From assembly GCF_949282365.1 (NCBI RefSeq), contig NZ_CASDOY010000069.1, forward strand, positions 1 through 7,021: a DNA stretch of 7,021 bases, in the 5' to 3' direction. The notes beneath the pieces were generated by a model that was given only the letters and a program-made list of their open reading frames with translations, searched no databases and was not told where the DNA came from. Source of the stretch: an uncultured Desulfovibrio sp. Lineage in GTDB: Bacteria > Desulfobacterota > Desulfovibrionia > Desulfovibrionales > Desulfovibrionaceae. Numbering within the stretch: position 1 is the first letter of the stretch; every line of letters begins with the position of its first letter. Positions 1 through 6,534 of the stretch are shown piece after piece. The translations under genes were made by a program, and so were the position numbers.

Positions 1-225
1 CCTGCGGCGGCGGGCACAACAGGGCCGGAACGCTGTCCGCGCCGTGCCGCCCGCTGTCCCGTGCCGCCATGCGGCCCGCCGTGGTCGGGGAAAAACCGCG
101 GCTTTTCGGGGACATGCCGCTGCCGGGCCCCCGGCCGGCCGTCCCGTGTCCCGGCGGCCGCCCGCGCCCCCGCGCGGGGACGGAAAAAATTTCGTCCGCT
201 CTCCGTCGCGCGCCGGTCCCGGCTG
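1..225. other. GC-rich non-coding region upstream of pyrK
   Basis: No convincing gene is seen here. Several frames stay open only because stop codons are rare in such GC-rich DNA; the translations are rich in Pro, Arg and Ala and resemble no family I know. It contains several dyads: an 18-bp near-palindrome at 90-107 (16 of 18 positions symmetric, centred on CCGCGG), a perfect 12-bp palindrome CCCCGCGCGGGG at 168-179, and a GGACG/CGTCC pair at 178-182 and 193-197 around an A6T3 tract. These could be operators, or the terminator of a gene left of the window. None is assigned. Confidence 0.5.
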
Positions 226-254
226 TTGACCGTTCCGGCACAAGCTCCTATACT
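226..254 (+). promoter_or_regulatory. Sigma-70-type promoter of pyrKD
   Basis: TTGACC at 226-231 and TATACT at 249-254 are separated by exactly 17 bp, which is the optimal sigma-70 spacing; each hexamer differs from consensus at one position. Counting the last base of the -10 box as -7 puts +1 at about 261, which is the A of the second of two tandem ATG codons of pyrK (258 and 261). No Shine-Dalgarno-like sequence precedes those codons, so the transcript may be leaderless. The position is read directly from sequence; activity is inferred. Confidence 0.72.
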
Positions 255-257
255 TGA

Positions 258-1070
258 ATGATGACACAACCAAGCTCCTGCCTACTCACGGTGCTGGATC
301 TGGTCCCCTTCGGCCAGACCGGCCAGGAAAGCCGCTTTTTCGCCCTGCGTCTCACCCGCCCCGACTGGCCGTCGTGGCGGCCCGGCCAGTTCGTCATGGT
401 GCGGCCCACGTCGTTCGGCCTCGAGATGCCCTGGGCCCGGCCCTTCGGCATCTGCCACATGACCTCGCGCCACCTGATCTGCTTCTTCCAGGTGGTGGGG
501 CGCGGCACCCGCCGCATGGCCGAGCTCACCGCCGGCGATACCGTGCGCGTCTGGGGCCCCCTGGGCAACGGCTTTGCCATGGAGCCCGATACCCCCACCC
601 TGCTGCTGGCGGGCGGCATGGGCATCGTGCCCTTCGTGGGCTATGTGAGCGAACATCCCAAGCCCTGGAACGTGACCATGCTCTTCGGCCATCGCGAGCC
701 CTTGAGCTGCTATCCCGTGGACAGCATCAACGAGCATGTGCCCCTGGACAGCCTGCACGAGACCGTGCCCGGCGACCTGGACAACTTCATCTTCACCATC
801 CAGGAGCGCATGCGCGAATATGCCGACCAGAAAGGCCTGATCCTGGCCTGCGGGCCCCTGCCCTTCCTCAAGACCGTGCACGGCTTCGCCCGCGACCTCA
901 AGGCCCGCGTGCAGCTTTCGCTGGAGAACCGCATGGCCTGCGGCGTGGGCGCCTGCCTGGGCTGCGTGACCCGCACCACCTCGGAGTGGCCCGTGGCCGA
1001 CAAGCGCAACGGCCTGGTCCAGACCTGCAACCACGGCCCCGTGTTCTGGGCCAACCAGATCGAGCTCTAG
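258..1070 (+). CDS. pyrK: Dihydroorotate dehydrogenase electron-transfer subunit PyrK
   Basis: FAD and [2Fe-2S] subunit that passes electrons from dihydroorotate oxidation in PyrD to NAD+ in de novo pyrimidine synthesis; cytosolic. The 270 residues show the ferredoxin-reductase order: GQFVMVR at 43-49, an RPF flavin motif at 61-63, GPLGNGF at 100-106, the nucleotide-binding LLLAGGMGIVP at 115-125, ACGPLPF at 197-203, then cluster cysteines C228, C233, C236 and C257 in MACGVGACLGC and QTCNHGPVF. All four ligands are present. The flavin motif is RPFGI, where I recall RPFSI as usual. Length is normal for the family. Two tandem ATG codons (258, 261) are possible starts; neither has a Shine-Dalgarno sequence, and the promoter geometry favours 261 (269 residues). 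pyrD follows after 13 bp. Confidence 0.95.
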   Translation: MMTQPSSCLLTVLDLVPFGQTGQESRFFALRLTRPDWPSWRPGQFVMVRPTSFGLEMPWARPFGICHMTSRHLICFFQVVGRGTRRMAELTAGDTVRVWGPLGNGFAMEPDTPTLLLAGGMGIVPFVGYVSEHPKPWNVTMLFGHREPLSCYPVDSINEHVPLDSLHETVPGDLDNFIFTIQERMREYADQKGLILACGPLPFLKTVHGFARDLKARVQLSLENRMACGVGACLGCVTRTTSEWPVADKRNGLVQTCNHGPVFWANQIEL

Positions 1071-1083
1071 GCCGGGGGACAGC

Positions 1084-2028
1084 ATGAACAGCCAGCATTC
1101 CATGGATCTTTCCGTCACCCTCAGGGGGCCCGTGCAGAGCCTGCAGCTCAAGAACCCGGTGCTCACGGCGTCCGGCACTTTCGGCTACGGTCTGGAGTTC
1201 GCCCCCTACGGCGACCTGACCAGCCTGGGCGGCATCATCGTCAAGGGCCTTTCCCTGCTGCCGCGCGACGGCAACCCCTGTCCGCGCATCGTGGAGACCA
1301 CGGCCGGCATGCTCAATGCCGTGGGCCTGCAGAACGACGGCGTGGAGGCTTTCTGCAAGGAAAAGCTCCCCCGCCTGCCCTGGCAGCAGCTGCCCGTCAT
1401 CGCCAACCTCTACGCCACCTCGCCCGCCGAATTCGGCGAGCTGGCCGCCCGGCTCAATGACGAGGAAGGCGTGGCCGCCCTGGAAGTCAACGTCTCCTGC
1501 CCCAACGTCAAGAGCGGCGGCATCCTTTTCGGGCAGGACCCCAAGCTGGCCGCGGCCGTCACCCGCGCCGCCCGCGATGCGGCCCCCAGGAAGCCGCTCA
1601 TCATCAAGCTTTCGCCCAATGTCACGGACATCGCCCTCATGGCCCGCAGCGTGCAGGACGCCGGGGCGGACATGATCTCGTGCATCAACACCCTTTCGGG
1701 CATGGCCGTGGACGTGGCCCGGCGCGCGCCCCGTCTGGCCAATGTCATCGGCGGCCTGTCCGGCCCGGCCATCAAGCCCGTGGCCCTGCGCTGCGTATGG
1801 CAGGTCTGCAAGGCCGTGGACATCCCGGTCATCGGCCTGGGCGGCATCTGCTCGGCCGAGGACGTGCTGGAATTCATCCTGGTGGGCGCCCATGCCGTGC
1901 AGATCGGCACGGCCAACTTCATCAGTCCCGACCGCGCCTTCGAGATCGTGCGGGAACTGCCCGCCGTCTGCCAGCAGCTGGGCGTGACCAGCCTGGACGA
2001 ACTGCGCGGCGCCCTCAAGACGGCCTAG
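1084..2028 (+). CDS. pyrD: Dihydroorotate dehydrogenase (NAD-dependent), catalytic subunit, class 1B
   Basis: FMN enzyme oxidising dihydroorotate to orotate, the fourth step of UMP synthesis, working as a heterotetramer with PyrK. The 314 residues form a class 1 TIM barrel: NPVLTASGTFGYG at 24-36, VKGLS at 53-57 with flavin-contacting K54, NAVGLQN at 78-84, the catalytic-loop motif NVSCPNVK at 136-143 with catalytic base C139, K175 in IKLSPNV, the INTLSGMAVD loop at 201-210, and phosphate-binding segments GLGGI at 251-255 and QIGTANF at 273-279. Cysteine rather than serine as base, plus the adjacent pyrK, identifies class 1B. The start has a GGGGGA ribosome binding site at 1074-1079; ATG at 1102 lacks one. 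It is cotranscribed with pyrK and followed by a terminator-like hairpin. Confidence 0.96.
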   Translation: MNSQHSMDLSVTLRGPVQSLQLKNPVLTASGTFGYGLEFAPYGDLTSLGGIIVKGLSLLPRDGNPCPRIVETTAGMLNAVGLQNDGVEAFCKEKLPRLPWQQLPVIANLYATSPAEFGELAARLNDEEGVAALEVNVSCPNVKSGGILFGQDPKLAAAVTRAARDAAPRKPLIIKLSPNVTDIALMARSVQDAGADMISCINTLSGMAVDVARRAPRLANVIGGLSGPAIKPVALRCVWQVCKAVDIPVIGLGGICSAEDVLEFILVGAHAVQIGTANFISPDRAFEIVRELPAVCQQLGVTSLDELRGALKTA

Positions 2029-2047
2029 GGCGCGTCCGCCGTTTTTC

Positions 2048-2092
2048 CCGTGCGGGAGGGTACCGTAAGGCGCTCTCCCGCGCGGCGTTTTT
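2048..2092 (+). terminator. Rho-independent terminator after pyrD
   Basis: Arms at 2048-2058 (CCGTGCGGGAG) and 2075-2085 (CTCCCGCGCGG) form an 11-bp stem with one G-U pair and a 16-nt loop. After two bases come five T residues at 2088-2092. It starts 20 bp after the pyrD stop and would end the pyrKD transcript. The loop is long and the T-run short, so efficiency may be partial. A weaker hairpin plus T5 (2042-2046) lies just before it. Confidence 0.6.
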
Positions 2093-2326
2093 GTCCGGGC
2101 CCCGGTCCGGCGGGGCAGGGCGCGCGGCCCCCGTCCCGTTCGCGCCCTCATGGCGCGCCGGGGCAGAGTCCGCTCCCGGCTGCCCGGCCGGGCATTTCCG
2201 GTGGCCTGTGGACGTCCTTCAGGCGTCCGTCGGGCGTTTGCCGGGCCGTTCCCGGCCCCGGGCGGGACGCCGCCGCTCTCCTTTCCAACCGCAACAGGGC
2301 ACGGCAGCCCCTGCAAGTCTGCCCAT
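2093..2326. other. Intergenic region between pyrD and the four-gene operon
   Basis: No gene is supported. An open frame runs through from inside pyrD, but its residues before 2325 look like random translation of GC-rich DNA. The region holds a perfect 14-bp palindrome TGCCCGGCCGGGCA at 2181-2194 followed by TTT, and a GGACG/CGTCC pair at 2210-2214 and 2224-2228. I found no pair of sigma-70 hexamers with correct spacing and no sigma-54 GG/GC pair, so the promoter of the downstream operon is not identified. It may be a poorly conserved promoter, or transcription may read through from pyrKD. Confidence 0.5.
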
Positions 2327-2331
2327 GGAGG
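2327..2331 (+). promoter_or_regulatory. Ribosome binding site that decides a GTG start
   Basis: GGAGG at 2327-2331 lies 5 nt before GTG at 2337. The in-frame ATG at 2325 overlaps this motif and has no Shine-Dalgarno sequence of its own. GTG 2337 is therefore the better start for the GNAT-like gene. Confidence 0.7.
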
Positions 2332-2336
2332 CCCGC

Positions 2337-3470
2337 GTGGCAGAACTGAGCATCATCCCCGTCACGGCTACGGCAGACCTGGACCGCTTCGTGGAGCTGC
2401 CCTGGAGCATCTACGCGCGGGATTCCCTCTGGGTGCCCAATCTGAAAAAACAGGATCGCGAGCTGCTCTCGCCCGGCGAGCATCCCTTTTGGAAGACCGC
2501 TCGCCGCGAGCTCTTCCTGGCCCTGCGCGACGGCCGTCCCGTGGGCCGCATCGCGGCCATCGTGGACGAGAAATACAACAGCTACGCCGGTGAGCGCTGC
2601 GGGGCCTTCGGCTTCTTCGAATGCCGGGATGACCGCGAGGCCGCCCACGCCCTGCTGCAGGCCGCCCACGACTGGCTGCGCAGGCAGGGCATGGCCTTCA
2701 TGCGCGGGCCGCTCAACCCCTCCACCAACTACACCTGCGCCATGCTGGTGGACGGCTTCGACCAGGCCCCCGCCCTGATGATGCCCTGGAACCCGCCCTA
2801 TTATCCGGCCCTGCTGGAATCCTGGCACATGCGCAAGGAGCAGGACCTGTTCGCCTACCTCATCGAGCGCGACCGCCTGCGGGTGGACGACTGGCTCAGG
2901 GAGGAGATCGCCCGCCTCAAGGCGCAGGGGCGCTTCACCTGTCGCGTGTCGTCCAAGGCCACCCTGGCCGGGGACATCCGCATCATGCTGGATCTGTACC
3001 GCATCTCCTGGGCCGGCAACTGGGGCTTCGCGCCCCTGTCCGACGGCGAGGCCGAGGTGCTGGTCAAGGAGCTCAAGGGCCTGCTCGATCCCGAGTTCTT
3101 CGTGCTCTTCTTCCATGACGGCGAGCCCGCCGCGGGCATGGTGGCCCTGCCGGACTTCAACCCCCTGCTCAAGCGCCTCGACGGCAAGCTGGGCCTGAGC
3201 GCCCTGTGGCATTACTGGCAGGCGCGCGGCGAGATGCGCGGCAAATACCGCATGATGCTCTTCGGCATCCGCGAGGAGTTCCGCCTGCTGGGCCTGCCCC
3301 TGCTCCTGCTGGACTACATGCTGGAACAGGCACGCCGCCATCCCGAGTTCTGCCAGGTGGAAGGCTCGTGGGTGCTGGAAGACAATATGGCCGTCAATGA
3401 CCTCATCGAGGATTTTTCCGGGCGCATCACCAAGCGCTATCGTCTGTATCGCAAGGAGATCGTAGCATGA
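2337..3470 (+). CDS. YghO-like GNAT-fold N-acetyltransferase family protein
   Basis: A 377-residue cytosolic protein resembling the widespread YghO-like family, often annotated as GNAT acetyltransferase; its substrate is unknown to me. Family hallmarks as I recall them: FVELPWSIYARDSLWVP at 18-34, GRPVGRIAAIVD at 66-77, FGFFECRDD at 91-99, MRGPLNPSTN at 122-131, and DGFDQAPALMMPWNPPYY at 139-156. The C-terminal third has a second GNAT-like part: GEPAAGMVALPDFNP at 262-276 and the closing SWVLEDNMAVNDLIEDF at 344-360 with KRYRLYRK at 366-373. An acyl-CoA loop is not obvious, so catalytic activity is inferred from fold only. The GTG start is chosen from the GGAGG at 2327; ATG 2325 would add four residues. 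It is first in a four-gene overlapping operon, sharing ATGA with the next gene. Confidence 0.83.
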   Translation: MAELSIIPVTATADLDRFVELPWSIYARDSLWVPNLKKQDRELLSPGEHPFWKTARRELFLALRDGRPVGRIAAIVDEKYNSYAGERCGAFGFFECRDDREAAHALLQAAHDWLRRQGMAFMRGPLNPSTNYTCAMLVDGFDQAPALMMPWNPPYYPALLESWHMRKEQDLFAYLIERDRLRVDDWLREEIARLKAQGRFTCRVSSKATLAGDIRIMLDLYRISWAGNWGFAPLSDGEAEVLVKELKGLLDPEFFVLFFHDGEPAAGMVALPDFNPLLKRLDGKLGLSALWHYWQARGEMRGKYRMMLFGIREEFRLLGLPLLLLDYMLEQARRHPEFCQVEGSWVLEDNMAVNDLIEDFSGRITKRYRLYRKEIVA

Positions 3471-4531
3471 ACACCCCGCAGGACGCTCCCCTGAACGTGT
3501 CGCCGGACGCCCCCGCCCCCTGGCTGAAAGGCAAGAAGATCGTCGTCACCGGCGCTACCGGCTTCGTGGGCCGGCATCTGCTGCCCCAGCTGCTGGCCGC
3601 CGGCGCGCAGGTGACCTGCGTCGTCCGCGCCAGCTCCCGCTGTGACCATCTGCCCCTGGGCGTGGCCGTGGTCCGCGCCGATCTGTGCGGCGGCGCCGGT
3701 CTGCAGGAGGCCCTGTGCGGTCAGGACATCTGCATCCACATGGCGGCCCTGCTCTTTGGTCTGGGCTGGCAGGACTACCTGCGTGCCAACAGCCGGGCCG
3801 CCCGCGCCCTGGCCACGGCCTGGCAGGCCCTGGAGGCCCGCGGGAAGGCCCCGCAGCGTCTGGTGCTGGTCTCCAGCCTGGCCGCCAGCGGCCCCTGCGA
3901 CACCGCCACCGGCAGGACCGACGACGCCCCCGGCGCGCCCGTGTCCGCCTACGGCTGGTCCAAACTCATGGTGGAACAGATCCTGGGCCGCGCCCTGGGC
4001 GAGCGCATGGTCACGCTGCGGCCGCCCATCATCTACGGTTCCGGCGACCGCGGCCTGCTGCCCGTCTTCCGGGGCCTGCGCTACGGCGTGGCCGTCACGC
4101 CCGGCCTGTGCCGCCGCTTCCCGGTCTCGGCCGTCCACGGCCGCGACGTGGCCCGCGCCCTCATCTGCTGCTGCCGTCCCGAGGCCCGGGGCGTCTACCA
4201 CGTCAATGACGGCGGCCGCTACGACATGGCCGACATCTACCGCGCCGCGGCCCGGGCCATGGGCAGGAAGGCCCGCATCCTGCGTCTGCCCCTCTGCTTC
4301 CTGGGCCTGACCGCCCTGCTGGCCACCCTGGGCGGCAGGCTGCTGTCCGCGCTGGGCCGCACGGGCCGCGCCCCCAACTGGAATCTGGACAAATACCGCG
4401 AGGCCCGTCAGGTCGGCTGGACCTGCGACGCCACGCGCCTGCGCGAGGAACTCGGCTATGCCCCCGCCCTCACGCTCGACCAGGGCATGCAAGAAGCCGT
4501 GGAAGGCTACAGGCGCGAGGGCCTGCTGTGA
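3467..4531 (+). CDS. NAD(P)-dependent epimerase/dehydratase, extended SDR family
   Basis: A 354-residue extended short-chain dehydrogenase/reductase with an N-terminal Rossmann fold. The dinucleotide loop TGATGFVG is at 28-35, an HMAA segment at 91-94 stands where the family has its NAG-like motif, VLVSS at 133-137 supplies the catalytic Ser, and YGWSK at 162-166 gives Y162 and K166. LRPPIIYG at 184-191 and HGRDVARAL at 224-232 are typical of the substrate side. A hydrophobic stretch at about 271-297 recalls sterol/3-beta-HSD-like members and might sit against a membrane; this is a guess. Residues 1-20 are a Pro/Ala-rich extension before the fold. The substrate cannot be told (nucleotide sugar, sterol-like or flavonol-like). 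AAGGAG at 3453-3458 precedes the ATG by 8 nt. It overlaps both neighbours by 4 bp. Confidence 0.88.
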   Translation: MNTPQDAPLNVSPDAPAPWLKGKKIVVTGATGFVGRHLLPQLLAAGAQVTCVVRASSRCDHLPLGVAVVRADLCGGAGLQEALCGQDICIHMAALLFGLGWQDYLRANSRAARALATAWQALEARGKAPQRLVLVSSLAASGPCDTATGRTDDAPGAPVSAYGWSKLMVEQILGRALGERMVTLRPPIIYGSGDRGLLPVFRGLRYGVAVTPGLCRRFPVSAVHGRDVARALICCCRPEARGVYHVNDGGRYDMADIYRAAARAMGRKARILRLPLCFLGLTALLATLGGRLLSALGRTGRAPNWNLDKYREARQVGWTCDATRLREELGYAPALTLDQGMQEAVEGYRREGLL

Positions 4532-6534
4532 AAATAACCATCCAGGAACTGTCCAAGTCCTTCGGCGGGCGGGACATCTTCAACAATTTCTCGCTGGAAG
4601 TGGATGCCGGCGTGCGCCTGTGCGTCTGCGGTCCCAACGGCACCGGCAAATCCACCCTCCTGCGCCTGCTGGCCGGGGTGGAGCCCGCCGACGGCGGCCG
4701 CGTCATCCTGCCCAAGGGCTGCCGCCTGGGCTATGTGGAGCAGGAACTCTCCGAGGAGGCCCTGGACACGCCCCTGCTGACCTATGTGCTGGACGTGCTC
4801 CATGACTGGAACGAATTCTGGGCCCAGTGGGAGGACGCCGCCCGGCAGAAGGACGAAGCCCGCCTGACCCAGCTCATGCACCGGCAGGCCGAGCTGGAAG
4901 CCACCCACGGCTACAATCCCGAACACCGGGCCAAGGCCGTGCTCTCCGGTCTGGGCTTTGCCGAACGCAAGTGGCTGCGCACCCTGCGCGAGCTTTCCGG
5001 CGGCTGGCGCGAACGCGCCAAGCTGGCCCGCGTACTCACCGCCGGGGCCGATGTGCTGCTGCTGGACGAACCCACCAACCATCTGGACATGGAAGCCGTG
5101 GAGTGGCTGGAGTCCTTCCTCATGGACTTCAAGGGCGCGCTGGTCTTCGTGGCCCACGACCGCGTGTTCATGGACCGCGTGGGCACGCATGTGCTCTACC
5201 TGGGCCTGTCCCGTCCGGTCTTCCGCAAGGCCACCTATACCCAGTTCCTTTCCCTGCAGGAGGAGTACAATGCCCAGCGCGAACGCGAGGCCAAGGCCCT
5301 GCAGGACGAGCTGGCCCGCAAGATGGCCTTCGTGGAACGCTTCCGCGCCAAGGCCACCAAGGCCCGGCAGGCCGGTTCGCGCCAGAAGATGGCCAAGAAA
5401 CTGGAAAAGGAGCTGGAGGATTACCGTCCCGAGCCCAGGCGCAAGGAACTGAACTTCACCTGGCCCGAGGCCCCGCATATGGAAAAGGTGGCCCTGGCCG
5501 CCGCCGATCTGGCCTTCCACTTCCCGGACGGCAAGCAGATGTGGCCGCCGCTGACCTTCACCCTCTACAACGGCCAGCGTGTGGCCCTGGTGGGCCATAA
5601 CGGCTGCGGCAAGTCCACCCTGCTCAAACTGCTGGCCGGGACCCTGGAACGCTGCGGCGGCAATGTGGTCACCGCGCCCCAGATGCGCCTGGGCTACTAC
5701 ACCCAGCACCAGATGGACACCCTGCGCCCGGACACCACCGTGCTGGGCGAGATCCGCCGCCTCTCCGACCCCCGCACCACCGAAGAGGAACTCATGAGCG
5801 TGCTGGGCCTCTTCCTGCTGGGGCAGGACTACTTCGACCGGCAGGTGGGCAAGCTCTCCGGCGGCGAGAAGAGCCGCCTGGTGCTGGCCAGCCTCTTCCT
5901 CAAGCGCTGCAACTTCCTGCTGCTGGACGAACCCACCAACCATCTGGACCTCGAAAGCCGCGAGGCCCTGGGCACGGCCCTGCAGAAGTTCGACGGCACC
6001 CTGCTCATGGTGGCCCACGACCGCTGGCTGCTTTCGCAGGTGGGGGCCGAGGCCTGGGCCCTGGACGAGAAGGGCATCACCGTCTATCCCGACTTCGCCA
6101 GTTACGACGCGGCCCGCCGCGCCGCCCTGGAGAGCGGCAGCCTCAGCCCCAGTCTCAACGCCTCCAACAAGGCCGACAAGGCCGAGGGCACTCCCCGCGC
6201 CAACCTCTCCCGCGAGGAGCAGAAGCGCCTCAAGCGCGAGCAGGCCGAGCGCCGCAACGCCCTGCACAAGGAACTCAAGCCCCTGCAACAAAAATATGCC
6301 GCGCTGGAGGGCGAGCTGGAACAGGCCATGAACGAACAGTCCGACGTGGAGGGCCAGCTGGCCGATCCCGCCGTCTATGCCGACGGTGCCCGCTCCACGG
6401 AGCTGCTCAGGCGCTTCAACGAACTGCGCGACCTCACCGAGCGCCTCATGGAAGACATGGCCGCCCTGGAAGAGCAGATCGCCGCCATCGAGGCCAGGCG
6501 CGCCGACATCGACAGCATGGGGGACCCCGCATGA
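4528..6534 (+). CDS. ABC-F family ATP-binding protein, YheS-like
   Basis: A 668-residue soluble protein with two ABC ATPase domains and no membrane segments, the ABC-F plan whose known members bind the ribosomal E site and act on translation. Domain 1: Walker A GPNGTGKS 35-42, signature LSGGW 156-160, Walker B/D-loop LLLDEPTNHLD 177-187, switch H210. The linker at about 240-315 includes the RFRAKATKARQAGSRQKM stretch. Domain 2: GHNGCGKS 356-363, LSGGE 443-447, LLLDEPTNHLD 464-474, H497. A charged coiled coil spans about 560-658. The LSGGW signature, LGYYTQHQMDTLRP at 388-401 and the coiled-coil tail match my memory of E. coli YheS (about 637 residues) better than EttA or Uup. All ATPase motifs are intact. 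The GTG start overlaps the upstream TGA (GTGA), with GAGG at 4517-4520. Antibiotic resistance is not indicated. Confidence 0.93.
   Translation: MKITIQELSKSFGGRDIFNNFSLEVDAGVRLCVCGPNGTGKSTLLRLLAGVEPADGGRVILPKGCRLGYVEQELSEEALDTPLLTYVLDVLHDWNEFWAQWEDAARQKDEARLTQLMHRQAELEATHGYNPEHRAKAVLSGLGFAERKWLRTLRELSGGWRERAKLARVLTAGADVLLLDEPTNHLDMEAVEWLESFLMDFKGALVFVAHDRVFMDRVGTHVLYLGLSRPVFRKATYTQFLSLQEEYNAQREREAKALQDELARKMAFVERFRAKATKARQAGSRQKMAKKLEKELEDYRPEPRRKELNFTWPEAPHMEKVALAAADLAFHFPDGKQMWPPLTFTLYNGQRVALVGHNGCGKSTLLKLLAGTLERCGGNVVTAPQMRLGYYTQHQMDTLRPDTTVLGEIRRLSDPRTTEEELMSVLGLFLLGQDYFDRQVGKLSGGEKSRLVLASLFLKRCNFLLLDEPTNHLDLESREALGTALQKFDGTLLMVAHDRWLLSQVGAEAWALDEKGITVYPDFASYDAARRAALESGSLSPSLNASNKADKAEGTPRANLSREEQKRLKREQAERRNALHKELKPLQQKYAALEGELEQAMNEQSDVEGQLADPAVYADGARSTELLRRFNELRDLTERLMEDMAALEEQIAAIEARRADIDSMGDPA

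Noticed and set aside
44..261. Short open frames of 61-66 codons upstream of pyrK
   Set aside because: They overlap one another in three frames, lack ribosome binding sites, are Pro/Arg-rich and lack the codon pattern of the real genes. Two of them also run through the pyrK promoter.
898..2316. 472-codon minus-strand open frame across pyrK, pyrD and the intergenic region
   Set aside because: It overlaps two certain genes, is rich in Gly, Ala, Arg and Asp without motifs, and exists because stop codons are rare in this composition.
1680..2324. In-frame upstream extension of the GNAT-like gene
   Set aside because: The frame is open but overlaps pyrD out of frame and reads as Arg/Pro/Gly-rich nonsense before 2325. 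Family similarity starts right after the GTG at 2337, which has a GGAGG site.
3437..4492. 351-codon minus-strand open frame opposite the SDR gene
   Set aside because: It is a shadow of the SDR gene: Gly/Ala/Gln-rich with no motifs, and the sense strand carries a complete Rossmann and YxxxK signature.
4507..6291. 594-codon open frame on the minus strand, opposite the ABC-F gene
   Set aside because: It is antisense to a gene with every family motif intact. The translation is low-complexity (Gly, Ala, Leu, Gln, His) as expected opposite GC-biased codons, and no domain is recognisable.
4528..6534. Antibiotic-resistance ABC-F or ABC transporter reading of the ABC-F gene
   Set aside because: There are no membrane segments and no permease nearby. 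The LSGGW signature and C-terminal coiled coil fit the housekeeping YheS-like group rather than resistance subfamilies.
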